A DNA stretch of 7,914 nucleotides from UKL13-2 sp043756275 (GCA_043756275.1 JAYURJ010000260.1:1-7914); one strand, 5' to 3'; positions 1-6,591 are shown, counted from the first letter of the stretch. Numbers and translations are program-made. The notes: generated by a model not told the origin, from the sequence alone.

Positions 1-170
1 GCTGCTCGCAAACGCGGGCCGCTGCGGAACTCGTGGCTCGAAAATGTACTTGCGCAAAAGGTTGCAATTGCGCTCGCCACTCAGACAGTCCTCGCGGACT
101 ACCCCCGCGTTTGCTCCGCTGCTCGGCGACTCTCATGGGGGGCCCTGTCGTACAGCGACCAGCATCGCAT
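1..170. repeat. GC-rich intergenic stretch with inverted and direct segments
   Basis: No convincing gene is visible here. Several frames stay open but give low-complexity Arg/Pro/Ser-rich translations with no domain. The stretch has repeat-like structure. GCAAACGCGGG at 8-18 is the exact reverse complement of 104-114. GCTGCTCG at 1-8 recurs directly at 118-125. AGTCC/GGACT (87-91 and 96-100) forms a small hairpin with a TCGC loop. It reads like a degenerate interspersed repeat lying before the REP-like units that follow, but only a genome-wide copy count could establish that. No terminator or clear promoter was found. Confidence 0.35.
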
Positions 171-174
171 TTCT

Positions 175-202
175 CGTCGTGCCCGCACAGGCGGGAAGCC
201 AG
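175..202 (+). repeat. REP-like 28-nt hairpin unit, copy A
   Basis: The unit begins CGTCGT and folds as a short stem (180-186 with 191-197) around the loop ACAG, ending GCCAG. One stem pair (G181/A196) is mismatched. It matches copy B, 61 bp downstream in the same orientation, at 25 of 28 positions. The layout is like repetitive extragenic palindromes: a GTC foot, a stem and a purine-rich tetraloop. Confidence 0.7.
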
Positions 203-235
203 TGGCACGCCGGGGAAGAGCATCTCTATCTTTTT

Positions 236-263
236 CGTCGTTCCCGCGCAGGCGGGAACCCAG
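236..263 (+). repeat. REP-like 28-nt hairpin unit, copy B, in the ugpC leader
   Basis: TTCCCGC (241-247) and GCGGGAA (252-258) form a perfect 7-bp stem closed by the tetraloop GCAG (248-251). The unit ends 22 nt before the ugpC start codon. If transcription comes from upstream, this hairpin sits in the mRNA just ahead of the ribosome binding site and could affect translation or mRNA stability; that is inference. It has the same 28-nt frame as the arms of the GIY-YIG cassette further along. Confidence 0.75.
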
Positions 264-285
264 AGGCGTTGAACCGTAGAAGAAA

Positions 286-1347
286 ATGGCAAACATAACC
301 CTCAAAGGCGTCAAAAAATCCTACGGCAATAATGCCGTGGTGCATGGCGTGGATGTCGATATCGCTGACGGCGAATTTATCGTCATCGTCGGCCCGTCCG
401 GCTGCGGAAAATCGACGCTGCTGCGGATGATCGCCGGGCTGGAGGAAATCACAGCCGGTGAAGTTTCCATTGGCGACAAAGTGGTCAATGACCTTGAGCC
501 GAAGGATCGCGATATTGCGATGGTGTTCCAGAATTACGCTTTGTATCCGCATATGACGGTGTACAACAACATGGCCTACGGCCTGCGCATCCGCAAACTT
601 TCCGATGCGGACATCGAAACCCGTGTGCAGAAAGCGGCGAAGATTCTGGAACTGGGAACGTTCCTGCAGCGCAAACCGCGTGAACTTTCCGGTGGGCAGC
701 GCCAGCGTGTGGCGATGGGGCGTGCGATTGTGCGCGAACCGGCTGCTTTTCTGTTTGACGAGCCGCTATCGAATCTCGATGCCAAGTTGCGTGTGCAGAT
801 GCGGCTGGAAATCCAGAAGCTGCATCGCGAATTAAAGACCACCAGTATTTTCGTCACGCACGATCAGGTCGAGGCGATGACGCTGGCGCAACGCATGATC
901 GTAATGAACGCCGGGCGCGCGGAGCAGATCGGAGCGCCGATGGAGGTCTACGACAATCCGGCGTCGATGTTTGTGGCGGGCTTTATTGGTTCGCCTGCAA
1001 TGAATTTTCTGCCGGGAAATGTGAAAAATGGCGCGTTGCATCTGGCCGAGGGCGTCAGCGTTGCATTGCCCGCACACATTCGCGAAAAAACCAAAGATGG
1101 CGATGCCATCACACTCGGTGTGCGTCCCGAGCATTTTGTCGTCACCGCCACCGGCATGCCGTTTCGGGTGGAAAACGCCGAGGCGCTGGGTGCCGATTCG
1201 CTGGTACATGGCTTTATCGCTGGTGCGCTATGCGTGGTGCGCGTGGATGGGCATTCACGTTACGTCAATGGAGAAAATCTGTGCGTGACACCGGCCGCAG
1301 ACAAACTTTATTTCTTCGATTCGGCAAGCGGTGCACGAATTGCCTAG
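286..1347 (+). CDS. ugpC: UgpC-type ABC transporter ATP-binding protein
   Basis: This is the ATPase subunit of a CUT1-family (MalK/UgpC) importer. It probably powers uptake of sn-glycerol-3-phosphate or a related sugar-like substrate from the cytoplasmic face of the inner membrane. Visible motifs are Walker A GPSGCGKST (residues 36-44), Q-loop Q82, signature LSGGQ (134-138), Walker B FLFDEP (155-160, catalytic Glu159), D-loop SNLD (162-165) and the switch His192 in VTHDQ. A C-terminal regulatory/TOBE region follows from about residue 235 and includes LGVRPEHF. The 353-residue length is typical. The nucleotide-binding half strongly resembles E. coli UgpC (EPKDRDIAMVFQNYALYPHM, FIGSPAMN). No permease or binding-protein genes are in the window; they may lie to the left. 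The start ATG has only a weak AGAAG ribosome site. The ATPase family is certain, but the substrate is inferred from similarity and could be another sugar. Confidence 0.85.
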   Translation: MANITLKGVKKSYGNNAVVHGVDVDIADGEFIVIVGPSGCGKSTLLRMIAGLEEITAGEVSIGDKVVNDLEPKDRDIAMVFQNYALYPHMTVYNNMAYGLRIRKLSDADIETRVQKAAKILELGTFLQRKPRELSGGQRQRVAMGRAIVREPAAFLFDEPLSNLDAKLRVQMRLEIQKLHRELKTTSIFVTHDQVEAMTLAQRMIVMNAGRAEQIGAPMEVYDNPASMFVAGFIGSPAMNFLPGNVKNGALHLAEGVSVALPAHIREKTKDGDAITLGVRPEHFVVTATGMPFRVENAEALGADSLVHGFIAGALCVVRVDGHSRYVNGENLCVTPAADKLYFFDSASGARIA

Positions 1348-2137
1348 TCAGTTGCAGTCGGTGAATGAGGTTCGTTTCCTTGAAGAACTGACGATTGCCA
1401 CATCCCCCGCGATTCACCAGTGGCTTTATGACGGCTGGGTCGTGCGCGCTTCGGGAAACGACGTTCGGCGGGCCAATAGCGCAACGGTTTTTTATCCATC
1501 TACGATTGGGCTTGAGGAAAAAATTGACGCTATTGAGCAATGGTATCGACAGCACGATCAAGGCGCGATGTTTCGTTTGAACGATACCCTGACGCCACCG
1601 GAGCTGGACGGCCTGCTCGCGCAACGCCGCTACACACGCGAGATGGATACCTTCATGATGACCCTCGATATTGCAGCGGCCTCGCAGGATTTGGTCGTGC
1701 CGCAAGGGCTTCGCGTGGTTGAACGAAATTGCGTCGATGGCATTGCCGACGTGCATCAGTTGAAAGGTAGCAACGCCGCCATGGCCGAGAAAGACGCGGC
1801 AAGGCAATCACTGTGGCGCGGACCCGAACAATATCTCGCGCTTAAGTCGATCAACGGACTCGTCAGCAGTGGCATGGCACGCGTGCAGAATGGTTGCGTC
1901 GGCATCTTCACCATGCGCACGGCTGAAAAATCGCGAGGCAAAGGTTACGCGAGCCTGTTGATGGCCCATTTGCTTGCATGGGGCCGGGCGCAGGGCGCGC
2001 GAACCGCTTATTTGCAGGTGGACCAGACCAATGAAGCCGCCATCAATGTTTACCGTCATTTTGGATTTACGCCGCGCTACGCCTACTGGCAGCGCGTGCA
2101 GCCAGCGCCGACCGTGAATACTCTCAAAATAAACTGA
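1331..2137 (+). CDS. Two-domain GNAT family N-acetyltransferase
   Basis: The predicted product is a 268-residue acetyl-CoA-dependent acyltransferase of the GNAT fold. The C-terminal domain carries the acetyl-CoA pyrophosphate-binding motif SRGKGYA (residues 201-207). It then has QVDQTNEAAINVYRHFGF (229-246), the usual strand-helix pair near the end of the fold. The N-terminal half has WLYDGWVVRASGNDVRRANS, a pattern seen in larger two-domain GNAT proteins. The acceptor substrate is unknown. The GTG start at 1331 overlaps the end of ugpC by 17 nt, which suggests translational coupling; GTG at 1361 is an alternative that would remove the overlap. The 3' end is followed by about 75 nt without an obvious terminator. 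Confidence 0.8.
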   Translation: MHELPSQLQSVNEVRFLEELTIATSPAIHQWLYDGWVVRASGNDVRRANSATVFYPSTIGLEEKIDAIEQWYRQHDQGAMFRLNDTLTPPELDGLLAQRRYTREMDTFMMTLDIAAASQDLVVPQGLRVVERNCVDGIADVHQLKGSNAAMAEKDAARQSLWRGPEQYLALKSINGLVSSGMARVQNGCVGIFTMRTAEKSRGKGYASLLMAHLLAWGRAQGARTAYLQVDQTNEAAINVYRHFGFTPRYAYWQRVQPAPTVNTLKIN

Positions 2138-2213
2138 AATTTGCCTCAGTCTCAACGACAACCAAGGCTAAACTCGCAACTCCTCCAATAGGAATTCACA
2201 GACCCTGCATGCC

Positions 2214-2702
2214 ATGAATGACGATGACATCACCGCGCTGAGCGCAAGAGTTGGCGAGGTATTGAAGTCGCGTGGCCTCATGATGGCGACCGCTGAGTCG
2301 TGCACGGGCGGCGGCATTGCCGAGGCGATCACGCGTATCGCCGGCTCTTCGGCCTGGTTTGATCGTGGCTTTGTCACCTATTCGTACGAAGCCAAAGTCG
2401 ATCTGCTCGGCGTGAAACGCGAATCATTGGTCGATTACGGCGCGGTGTCAGCCGAGACCGCGCATGACATGGTTGAAGGCGCGATTTCCAGCTCGCGCGC
2501 GCAAGTGGCGGTCGCAGTGACGGGTATCGCCGGCCCTGAAGGCGGTATGCCTGGCAAGCCAGTTGGTACCGTTTGGTTCGCCTGGAAATTCCCAAAAAAA
2601 CCAATTATTTCAGAGGTTTGCCACTTCAGTGGTGATCGCACATCGGTGCGCCAGCAAACCGTCGCGCACGCGCTCGAGCAGTTACTGCATAATCTCGCCT
2701 GA
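2214..2702 (+). CDS. pncC: Nicotinamide-nucleotide amidohydrolase PncC (CinA C-terminal domain family)
   Basis: This 162-residue protein consists only of the CinA C-terminal domain. Members of the family deamidate NMN to NaMN and recycle the NMN released by bacterial DNA ligase. Family blocks are in order: ATAESCTGG (25-33), GSSAWFDRGFVTYS (44-57), AVTGIAGPEGG (101-111), KPVGTVW (115-121) and FSGDRTSVRQQTV (138-150). It lacks the N-terminal molybdopterin-like domain of full CinA, so the length fits the stand-alone enzyme. It lies directly upstream of recA, a common arrangement in Proteobacteria. No strong Shine-Dalgarno sits at the usual distance from the ATG; an AGGAA at 2190-2194 is about 19 nt away. 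The gene has often been called cinA in annotations. Confidence 0.88.
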   Translation: MNDDDITALSARVGEVLKSRGLMMATAESCTGGGIAEAITRIAGSSAWFDRGFVTYSYEAKVDLLGVKRESLVDYGAVSAETAHDMVEGAISSSRAQVAVAVTGIAGPEGGMPGKPVGTVWFAWKFPKKPIISEVCHFSGDRTSVRQQTVAHALEQLLHNLA

Positions 2703-2740
2703 GTTGTTTTTGCTGAAATGCAATAATCGCAAAAAACTTG

Positions 2741-2769
2741 TTGCAAACCCCCAAAAGTTCCGGTACTGT
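2741..2769 (+). promoter_or_regulatory. Putative sigma-70 promoter of recA
   Basis: TTGCAA (2741-2746) can serve as the -35 box and TACTGT (2764-2769) as the -10, separated by 17 nt. The -10 overlaps the left half of the SOS box, so bound LexA would block RNA polymerase. This is motif reading only; the transcription start was not determined. Confidence 0.5.
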
Positions 2770-2781
2770 ACGGAAATACAG
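2766..2781. promoter_or_regulatory. LexA (SOS) box upstream of recA
   Basis: CTGT-ACGGAAAT-ACAG is a perfect CTGT-N8-ACAG palindrome preceded by TA, matching the proteobacterial LexA operator. It lies 82 nt upstream of the chosen recA ATG and overlaps the predicted -10. It predicts that recA is repressed by LexA and induced by DNA damage. Confidence 0.85.
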
Positions 2782-2862
2782 CCATGTATTTTTGTATAGA
2801 CCCGCGTCGAACTGCTCGTATTTTCAGCTTTGCGAGAGACGCCTAAATTACCGGAGACCGCC

Positions 2863-3924
2863 ATGAACATGATGAAAGAAGGCTTTATGGACGAAAACAA
2901 ATCGAAGGCCCTGGCCGCTGCGCTTTCGCAAATCGAAAAGCAGTTTGGCAAAGGCTCGATCATGAAAATGGGTGAGGCCGGCTGTATCCCGGACATCATC
3001 GCCGTATCGACTGGCTCGCTTGGGCTTGATATTGCGCTTGGCATTGGCGGTCTGCCGCGTGGCCGTGTGGTGGAAATCTACGGCCCTGAATCATCCGGCA
3101 AAACCACGCTCACGCTGCAAGTTATCGCCGAAATGCAAAAGACCGGCGGCACTGCGGCCTTCATCGATGCCGAACACGCGCTCGATCCGCAATATGCGAG
3201 CAAGCTCGGTGTGAATATCAATGATCTGCTGATTTCGCAGCCTGATAACGGCGAGCAGGCGCTCGAAATCGCTGACATGCTGGTGCGCTCTGGCTCGGTC
3301 GATATTGTCGTCATCGATTCCGTGGCCGCATTAACGCCACGCGCAGAGATCGAAGGCGAAATGGGCGACCAGTTGCCCGGCTTGCAGGCACGCCTGATGT
3401 CGCAGGCGTTGCGCAAGCTCACTGCCAATATCAAGCGCTCCAACACGCTGGTTATTTTCATCAACCAGATCCGCATGAAAATCGGCGTGATGTTCGGTAG
3501 CCCCGAAACCACCACTGGTGGCAATGCGCTCAAATTCTATGCGTCGGTGCGTATCGATATCCGCCGCATCGGTGCGATCAAGAATGGCGACGAAGTGATC
3601 GGTTCTGAAACCCGCGTGAAGGTTGTGAAGAATAAAGTAGCACCACCGTTCCGCATTGCAGAATTCGATATTCTTTATGGAGAGGGTATTTCACGTGAAG
3701 GCGAAATCATTGAGCTCGGTGTGATCCACAAGATCGTCGATAAATCCGGTGCGTGGTACGCCTACAAGGGCGAAAAAATTGGCCAGGGCAAGGACAACAC
3801 CCGCAAGTTCCTGAAAGAAAATCCGGAAATGGCGCAGGAAATAGAAGCCAGGATTCGTGCCGCCGTCGGTGTCGGCGCGAATGTTGGTGGCGGCAGTGAC
3901 AAGAGCGAAGAAGTCGAAGAATAG
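2863..3924 (+). CDS. recA: RecA recombinase
   Basis: RecA is the DNA-dependent ATPase that forms filaments on single-stranded DNA, catalyses strand exchange and triggers LexA autocleavage in the SOS response. Visible landmarks are Walker A GPESSGKT (residues 74-81), FIDAEHALDP (100-109), Walker B with Asp152 (VVIDSV) and the DNA-binding loop L2 around VMFGSPETTTGG (209-220). The tract LYGEGISREGE and the stretch around AWYAYKGEKIGQGK (297-310) follow, then an acidic C-terminal tail. I chose ATG 2863 because GGAG (2853-2856) lies 6 nt upstream, giving 353 residues. An in-frame TTG at 2830 lacks such a site. ATG 2887, giving MDENKSKAL, is a credible alternative that matches the usual N-terminus. 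The gene is under an SOS box and followed by a terminator. Confidence 0.97.
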   Translation: MNMMKEGFMDENKSKALAAALSQIEKQFGKGSIMKMGEAGCIPDIIAVSTGSLGLDIALGIGGLPRGRVVEIYGPESSGKTTLTLQVIAEMQKTGGTAAFIDAEHALDPQYASKLGVNINDLLISQPDNGEQALEIADMLVRSGSVDIVVIDSVAALTPRAEIEGEMGDQLPGLQARLMSQALRKLTANIKRSNTLVIFINQIRMKIGVMFGSPETTTGGNALKFYASVRIDIRRIGAIKNGDEVIGSETRVKVVKNKVAPPFRIAEFDILYGEGISREGEIIELGVIHKIVDKSGAWYAYKGEKIGQGKDNTRKFLKENPEMAQEIEARIRAAVGVGANVGGGSDKSEEVEE

Positions 3925-3946
3925 TCACTGCAAACAGTCGATGGTT

Positions 3947-3991
3947 GGGCCGTTCGGATTCAAGGAAATTGAGCGAGAGCGGCCCTTTTTT
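3947..3991 (+). terminator. Rho-independent terminator after recA
   Basis: GGGCCGTTC (3947-3955) pairs with the segment at 3977-3985 (one G·U pair), leaving a loop of about 21 nt. The stem is followed directly by six T (3986-3991). It lies 22 nt beyond the recA stop and should end most recA transcripts. Partial read-through could still feed the downstream genes and recX. Confidence 0.75.
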
Positions 3992-4015
3992 CGTTTAAAT
4001 GAATTGGGATTTATC

Positions 4016-4351
4016 ATGCACGCCAACTTTTTTCTGGAAACATTGAAACAACAAACACGGGTTCCGCATCCGCTGCGTCGGGTTTCGCGCTCAAGTTTGC
4101 AATCGCGCCCACAGCGCGAACATCCGGTTGCGGTCTGCACCCGCTGCGCCGCATTTTCGTTCTCGGAAAGCGCGATCAGCCAGCCATGCGGTCGCCCACG
4201 TGCAGGCATTGCCTGCACTGGCAAATTCGCCAGCACCGTGTCAAAAAATATGTGGCAAAAATGTTCGACGTGCGAGGCAACCGGATGGCAGCATCGTATG
4301 GTTTGCTCGCATTGTCAGAGTCTCGGTTGGTTGTTTTCGCGTCATCACTAG
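4016..4351 (+). CDS. Small eight-cysteine, probably zinc-binding protein
   Basis: I do not recognise a named family. The 111-residue product has exactly eight cysteines, arranged as two possible metal sites. The first is C41-x2-C44 with C58 and C67. The second is C83-x2-C86 with C97-x2-C100. In the second site both CxxC pairs are followed by a Gly-Trp (CEATGW and CQSLGW), similar to the CxxCxGxG knuckles of DnaJ-type zinc domains. The first 35 residues are basic. The ordered cysteine spacing argues that the reading frame is real. The start is ATG 4016, with GGGA 6 nt upstream; the frame is open further upstream, but that would run back into recA and its terminator. It lies between recA and the hicB-like gene, so a link to recombination or regulation is possible but unproven. 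Confidence 0.6.
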   Translation: MHANFFLETLKQQTRVPHPLRRVSRSSLQSRPQREHPVAVCTRCAAFSFSESAISQPCGRPRAGIACTGKFASTVSKNMWQKCSTCEATGWQHRMVCSHCQSLGWLFSRHH

Positions 4352-4394
4352 ACACTTAATGTTAGAGCCGTAAAAACGCAAAGGGAATAACGCC

Positions 4395-4607
4395 ATGCGC
4401 TACGCCGTCGTGATTGAAAAATCAGAGAACCGTTTTTGTGCCTATGTGCCAGATTTGCCCGGCTTTATGAAAACCGGCGCGTCCATTGATGAGGTGGAGG
4501 CCAATATGCATGACGCAATCGTGCATCATCTGGATGCGCTTTGCGAAGATGGTCGGCTAATTCCTGCGCCAACGGCGATTGTTGAATATTGCGAGTTGGC
4601 GGCATAG
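4395..4607 (+). CDS. HicB-like protein, solo (no HicA)
   Basis: The 70-residue product MRYAVVIEKSENRFCAYVPD… fits the partial RNase-H-like HicB fold. It shows the initial strand, the YVPDLPG turn (residues 16-22), and a helix after the GASIDEVEANMHDAI segment. HicB proteins normally neutralise a HicA mRNA-cleaving toxin. Here neither neighbour is a HicA, and the protein is too short to carry the C-terminal DNA-binding domain of larger HicB proteins. It may be a relic antitoxin, an anti-toxin guard or a repurposed regulator. AAGGGA (4380-4385) gives a good ribosome site. The gene follows the zinc-type gene by 43 nt and precedes recX by 24 nt, so the three may be co-transcribed. Confidence 0.8.
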   Translation: MRYAVVIEKSENRFCAYVPDLPGFMKTGASIDEVEANMHDAIVHHLDALCEDGRLIPAPTAIVEYCELAA

Positions 4608-4631
4608 CAGCAATGCCAGATATGCGCGCGC

Positions 4632-5120
4632 GTGGATAGCCCTAGCGACGACGCACCCGAAGGTGCGCTCAAGCCCGAAAACAAGGCGCTCGTTTCGGCG
4701 GCGCTCAGGATACTTTCTCGACGCGATTACCCTCGTGCTGAATTCATCAGCAAGCTTACATCCGCCGAATTCGATAAAGCTGATGTTGAAGCCGCCGCAG
4801 ATTGGTGTCACGCGCAAGGTTTCCTGAATGAAACCCGCTTTGCGGAATCCACTTCACGGCGTCTTGGTGCAAAGTACGGCGCGCAACGCGTCGCACATAC
4901 GCTAAGACAAAAAGGCGTTGCCGAGGAGCAGGTCAGCGCGTTGATGTCGACGCTGAAGGATAGCGAGCAGGAACGCGCAAGTGCGTTGTGGACGAGAAAG
5001 TTTGGACGAATCGCCGAATCAGCCGACGAAAAATCAAAGCAGATTCGCTACCTGCAAGCGCGGGGATTCAGTTTTGCAATCATCAAACAAGTGCTTGCGG
5101 CGGCTGCTGAAAACTCCTGA
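4632..5120 (+). CDS. recX: RecX, regulator of RecA
   Basis: RecX binds RecA filaments, generally limiting their extension and activity. The 162-residue product shows the helical repeats of the family. ALRILSRRDYPRAEFISKL spans 24-42. GFLNETRFAESTSRRL (63-78) is followed by YGAQRVAHTLRQKGV (82-96). A C-terminal repeat around KQIRYLQARGFSFAIIKQVL spans 136-155. The N-terminal 20 residues are a variable extension. The start is GTG 4632: an in-frame TAG, the hicB-like stop, lies 27 nt upstream and no ATG intervenes in frame. No clear Shine-Dalgarno precedes it, so translation may depend on coupling to the upstream gene. Position downstream of recA, with two small genes between, supports the assignment. 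Confidence 0.9.
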   Translation: MDSPSDDAPEGALKPENKALVSAALRILSRRDYPRAEFISKLTSAEFDKADVEAAADWCHAQGFLNETRFAESTSRRLGAKYGAQRVAHTLRQKGVAEEQVSALMSTLKDSEQERASALWTRKFGRIAESADEKSKQIRYLQARGFSFAIIKQVLAAAAENS

Positions 5121-5142
5121 TGTGTGCTGTTGTATCCCGCAC

Positions 5143-5292
5143 TCAACGAAAGTGATTATTCAACGACGATGTTTTTGATCCGCTCGTGATTGAAAGCAGC
5201 GTGTTGCCTGCATTTGGGTCTACGCTCATCCACATCAAAGGCGATGCAGCGAGCAGGGCAAAGAAGAAAAGAGCCATCGTACGCCGTGTCAT
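5143..5292 (-). CDS. Doubtful small ORF with signal-like N-terminus
   Basis: A 49-residue reading frame starts with MTRRTMALFFFALLAASP, a basic start followed by a hydrophobic stretch like a signal peptide or single membrane segment. The remainder is polar. AGG lies about 6 nt upstream of the ATG on the minus strand. It is convergent with recX and fills part of the 318-nt gap before deoC. I know of no homologue. A longer start at 5337 would add 15 unremarkable residues. It may simply be a chance ORF. Confidence 0.25.
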   Translation of the reverse strand: MTRRTMALFFFALLAASPLMWMSVDPNAGNTLLSITSGSKTSSLNNHFR

Positions 5293-5401
5293 GTGGTTGC
5301 CTGATGTTGTGGTTTGGCTGCAAGAAAATATGTCCATAATTTAGCACGCAAATGTCGTTGCAGGAAGCAAGAGACTAGGGCGCGCCTTTACAGCTGCGGC
5401 G

Positions 5402-5433
5402 TATAATCTTCCTTCAATTTCGCACGATAGAGG
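5402..5433 (+). promoter_or_regulatory. deoC -10 box and ribosome binding site
   Basis: TATAAT at 5402-5407 is a perfect -10 hexamer 32 nt upstream of the deoC ATG. No convincing -35 is seen at 16-18 nt spacing (the region there is GC-rich), so an activator or a weak promoter is possible. AGAGG at 5429-5433 with a 5-nt spacer is a good Shine-Dalgarno and fixes the deoC start. Confidence 0.5.
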
Positions 5434-5438
5434 CCGCC

Positions 5439-6434
5439 ATGGCAAAGGTATCCCTGCTCCCAATCAACCAATCGAGCATCCATCAGGACGGTGACCGCAA
5501 CCCCGGCACAAAATTCGATCTCGGTCCGGTCAAAGACGTTCGGGTCAATCGCAGTGCAGTAGAACGCCGCGCTGGCACCATGTCCACGCGCCGCACCGTT
5601 AAAAAAGAACATCAAGCCGCGTGGCTGATCCACGCTGTCAAAACGATTGATCTCACCACCCTTAGCGGTGACGACACCGTCGGCACCGTGAAGCGCCTCT
5701 GCGCCAAAGCGCGCCAACCAATTCGCGATGCGCTGCTTCGCGACGTTGGCTACCCCGAAAAACTTGCCACCGGTGCTGTCTGCGTCTATCACCACTTCGT
5801 CGCAACGGCTGTTGAAGCGCTGCAAGGATCGGGCATTCCCGTCGCGGCGGTGTCCACTGGTTTCCCCGCAGGCCTCAATCCCTTCCCGCAAAAAATCGCA
5901 GAAATCGAAGCCAGCGTAAAAGACGGCGCGTCCGAAATCGACATCGTCATTTCCCGCGAACACGTGCTCAACGGCGATTGGCGTGCTTTATACGATGAAG
6001 TCAAATCCTTTCGCGAGGCCTGCGGCTCGGCACACATGAAAGCCATCATCGCCACGGGCGAATTGGGCACACTGAAGAACATCATGCGCGCCAGCATCGT
6101 TTGCATGCAGGCGGGTTCTGATTTCATCAAAACCTCCACCGGCAAGGAGCCCACTAATGCAACCATCGCAGGCTCACTCGTGATGGTACGTGCGGTGCGC
6201 CAATACCATGAGCAGACGGGTGTCAAAGTTGGCTTCAAACCGGCGGGCGGCATTCGTACCGCCAAGCAGGCACTAGATTGGTTGATCCTGATGAAAGAAG
6301 AACTTGGGGATGAGTGGATGCAGCCGCATCTTTTCCGTCTCGGTGCGTCTGCGCTGGTTAACGACATTGAGCGGCAGTTGGAGCATTTTGCGTATGGGCG
6401 GTATGCGTCGATGCAGTATCAACCATTGGGATAA
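5439..6434 (+). CDS. deoC: Deoxyribose-phosphate aldolase
   Basis: DeoC cleaves 2-deoxyribose-5-phosphate to glyceraldehyde-3-phosphate and acetaldehyde, the last step of deoxynucleoside breakdown before central metabolism. It is a class I (Schiff-base) aldolase of the TIM-barrel fold. The Schiff-base lysine is K231 in DFIKTSTGK, the second active-site lysine is K267 in GFKPAGGIRT, and the acidic residue is D168 in SEIDIVI. At 331 residues it is longer than the roughly 250-260-residue E. coli type. The extra length is mainly an N-terminal extension before the barrel begins around residue 66 (AVKTIDLTTL), as in other long-form DeoC proteins. The start ATG has a good AGAGG site. An aldehyde dehydrogenase follows after the inserted GIY-YIG unit, which suggests a shared pathway for disposing of acetaldehyde. 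Confidence 0.95.
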   Translation: MAKVSLLPINQSSIHQDGDRNPGTKFDLGPVKDVRVNRSAVERRAGTMSTRRTVKKEHQAAWLIHAVKTIDLTTLSGDDTVGTVKRLCAKARQPIRDALLRDVGYPEKLATGAVCVYHHFVATAVEALQGSGIPVAAVSTGFPAGLNPFPQKIAEIEASVKDGASEIDIVISREHVLNGDWRALYDEVKSFREACGSAHMKAIIATGELGTLKNIMRASIVCMQAGSDFIKTSTGKEPTNATIAGSLVMVRAVRQYHEQTGVKVGFKPAGGIRTAKQALDWLILMKEELGDEWMQPHLFRLGASALVNDIERQLEHFAYGRYASMQYQPLG

Positions 6435-6438
6435 ATGG

Positions 6439-6445
6439 TCAAAAA
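6439..6445. repeat. Candidate target-site duplication, left copy
   Basis: TCAAAAA directly abuts the left terminal inverted repeat and is identical to 6997-7003 on the other side of the 551-bp unit. It lies just after the deoC stop codon. The 7-mer is A-rich, so a chance match is not excluded. Confidence 0.5.
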
Positions 6446-6447
6446 AT

Positions 6448-6518
6448 TGTCTCCCCGGCGAAGGCCGGGGCCTAAGTTAAAAACATCAAATTAGGCCCCG
6501 GCCTTCGCCGGGGAGACA
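6448..6518. repeat. Double-hairpin palindromic repeat, copy 1
   Basis: Two 28-nt arms (6448-6475 and 6491-6518) are perfect reverse complements around a 15-nt A-rich spacer. Each arm is itself a small hairpin: CCCCGGC, a tetraloop (GAAG left, CTTC right), then GCCGGGG. The arrangement is like a BIME made of two head-to-head REP units. As RNA it would form a very stable 28-bp stem just after deoC and could terminate or attenuate transcription or protect the deoC mRNA 3' end. Confidence 0.9.
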
Positions 6519-6591
6519 GTTTATTTAGGGCACATTAATTTGAAATCATACTTGGTGGCTGTGGGCGTTGTACTTAGGTGGTGATCTCAAG

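Noticed and set aside
1..314. Overlapping ORFs in several frames at the left edge
   Set aside because: They translate the GC-rich repeats and REP units in multiple frames (for example VPAQAGTQ-type peptides) and show no domain or ribosome site.
1265..1807. 180-residue minus-strand ORF over the ugpC/GNAT junction
   Set aside because: It is a shadow of two overlapping real genes with no motif; GC-rich codons favour such open frames.
2706..2737. Terminator after pncC
   Set aside because: GTTTTTGC/GCAAAAAAC can pair with a bulge but the stem is AT-only and no T-run follows, so it is too weak to call.
2830..2862. TTG start giving an 11-residue longer RecA
   Set aside because: It has no Shine-Dalgarno, and the extra residues do not resemble RecA N-termini, while ATG 2863 has GGAG 6 nt upstream.
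3857..4015. Upstream extension of the eight-cysteine ORF into recA
   Set aside because: It would overlap the end of recA in another frame and run through the terminator; ATG 4016 is the first sensible start after it.
4352..4394. Hidden HicA gene upstream of the HicB-like gene
   Set aside because: The gap is 43 nt, and neither the preceding cysteine-rich protein nor alternative frames resemble HicA.
5388..6367. Long minus-strand ORFs opposite deoC
   Set aside because: They are antisense shadows of a strongly supported DeoC frame and contain no recognisable domain.
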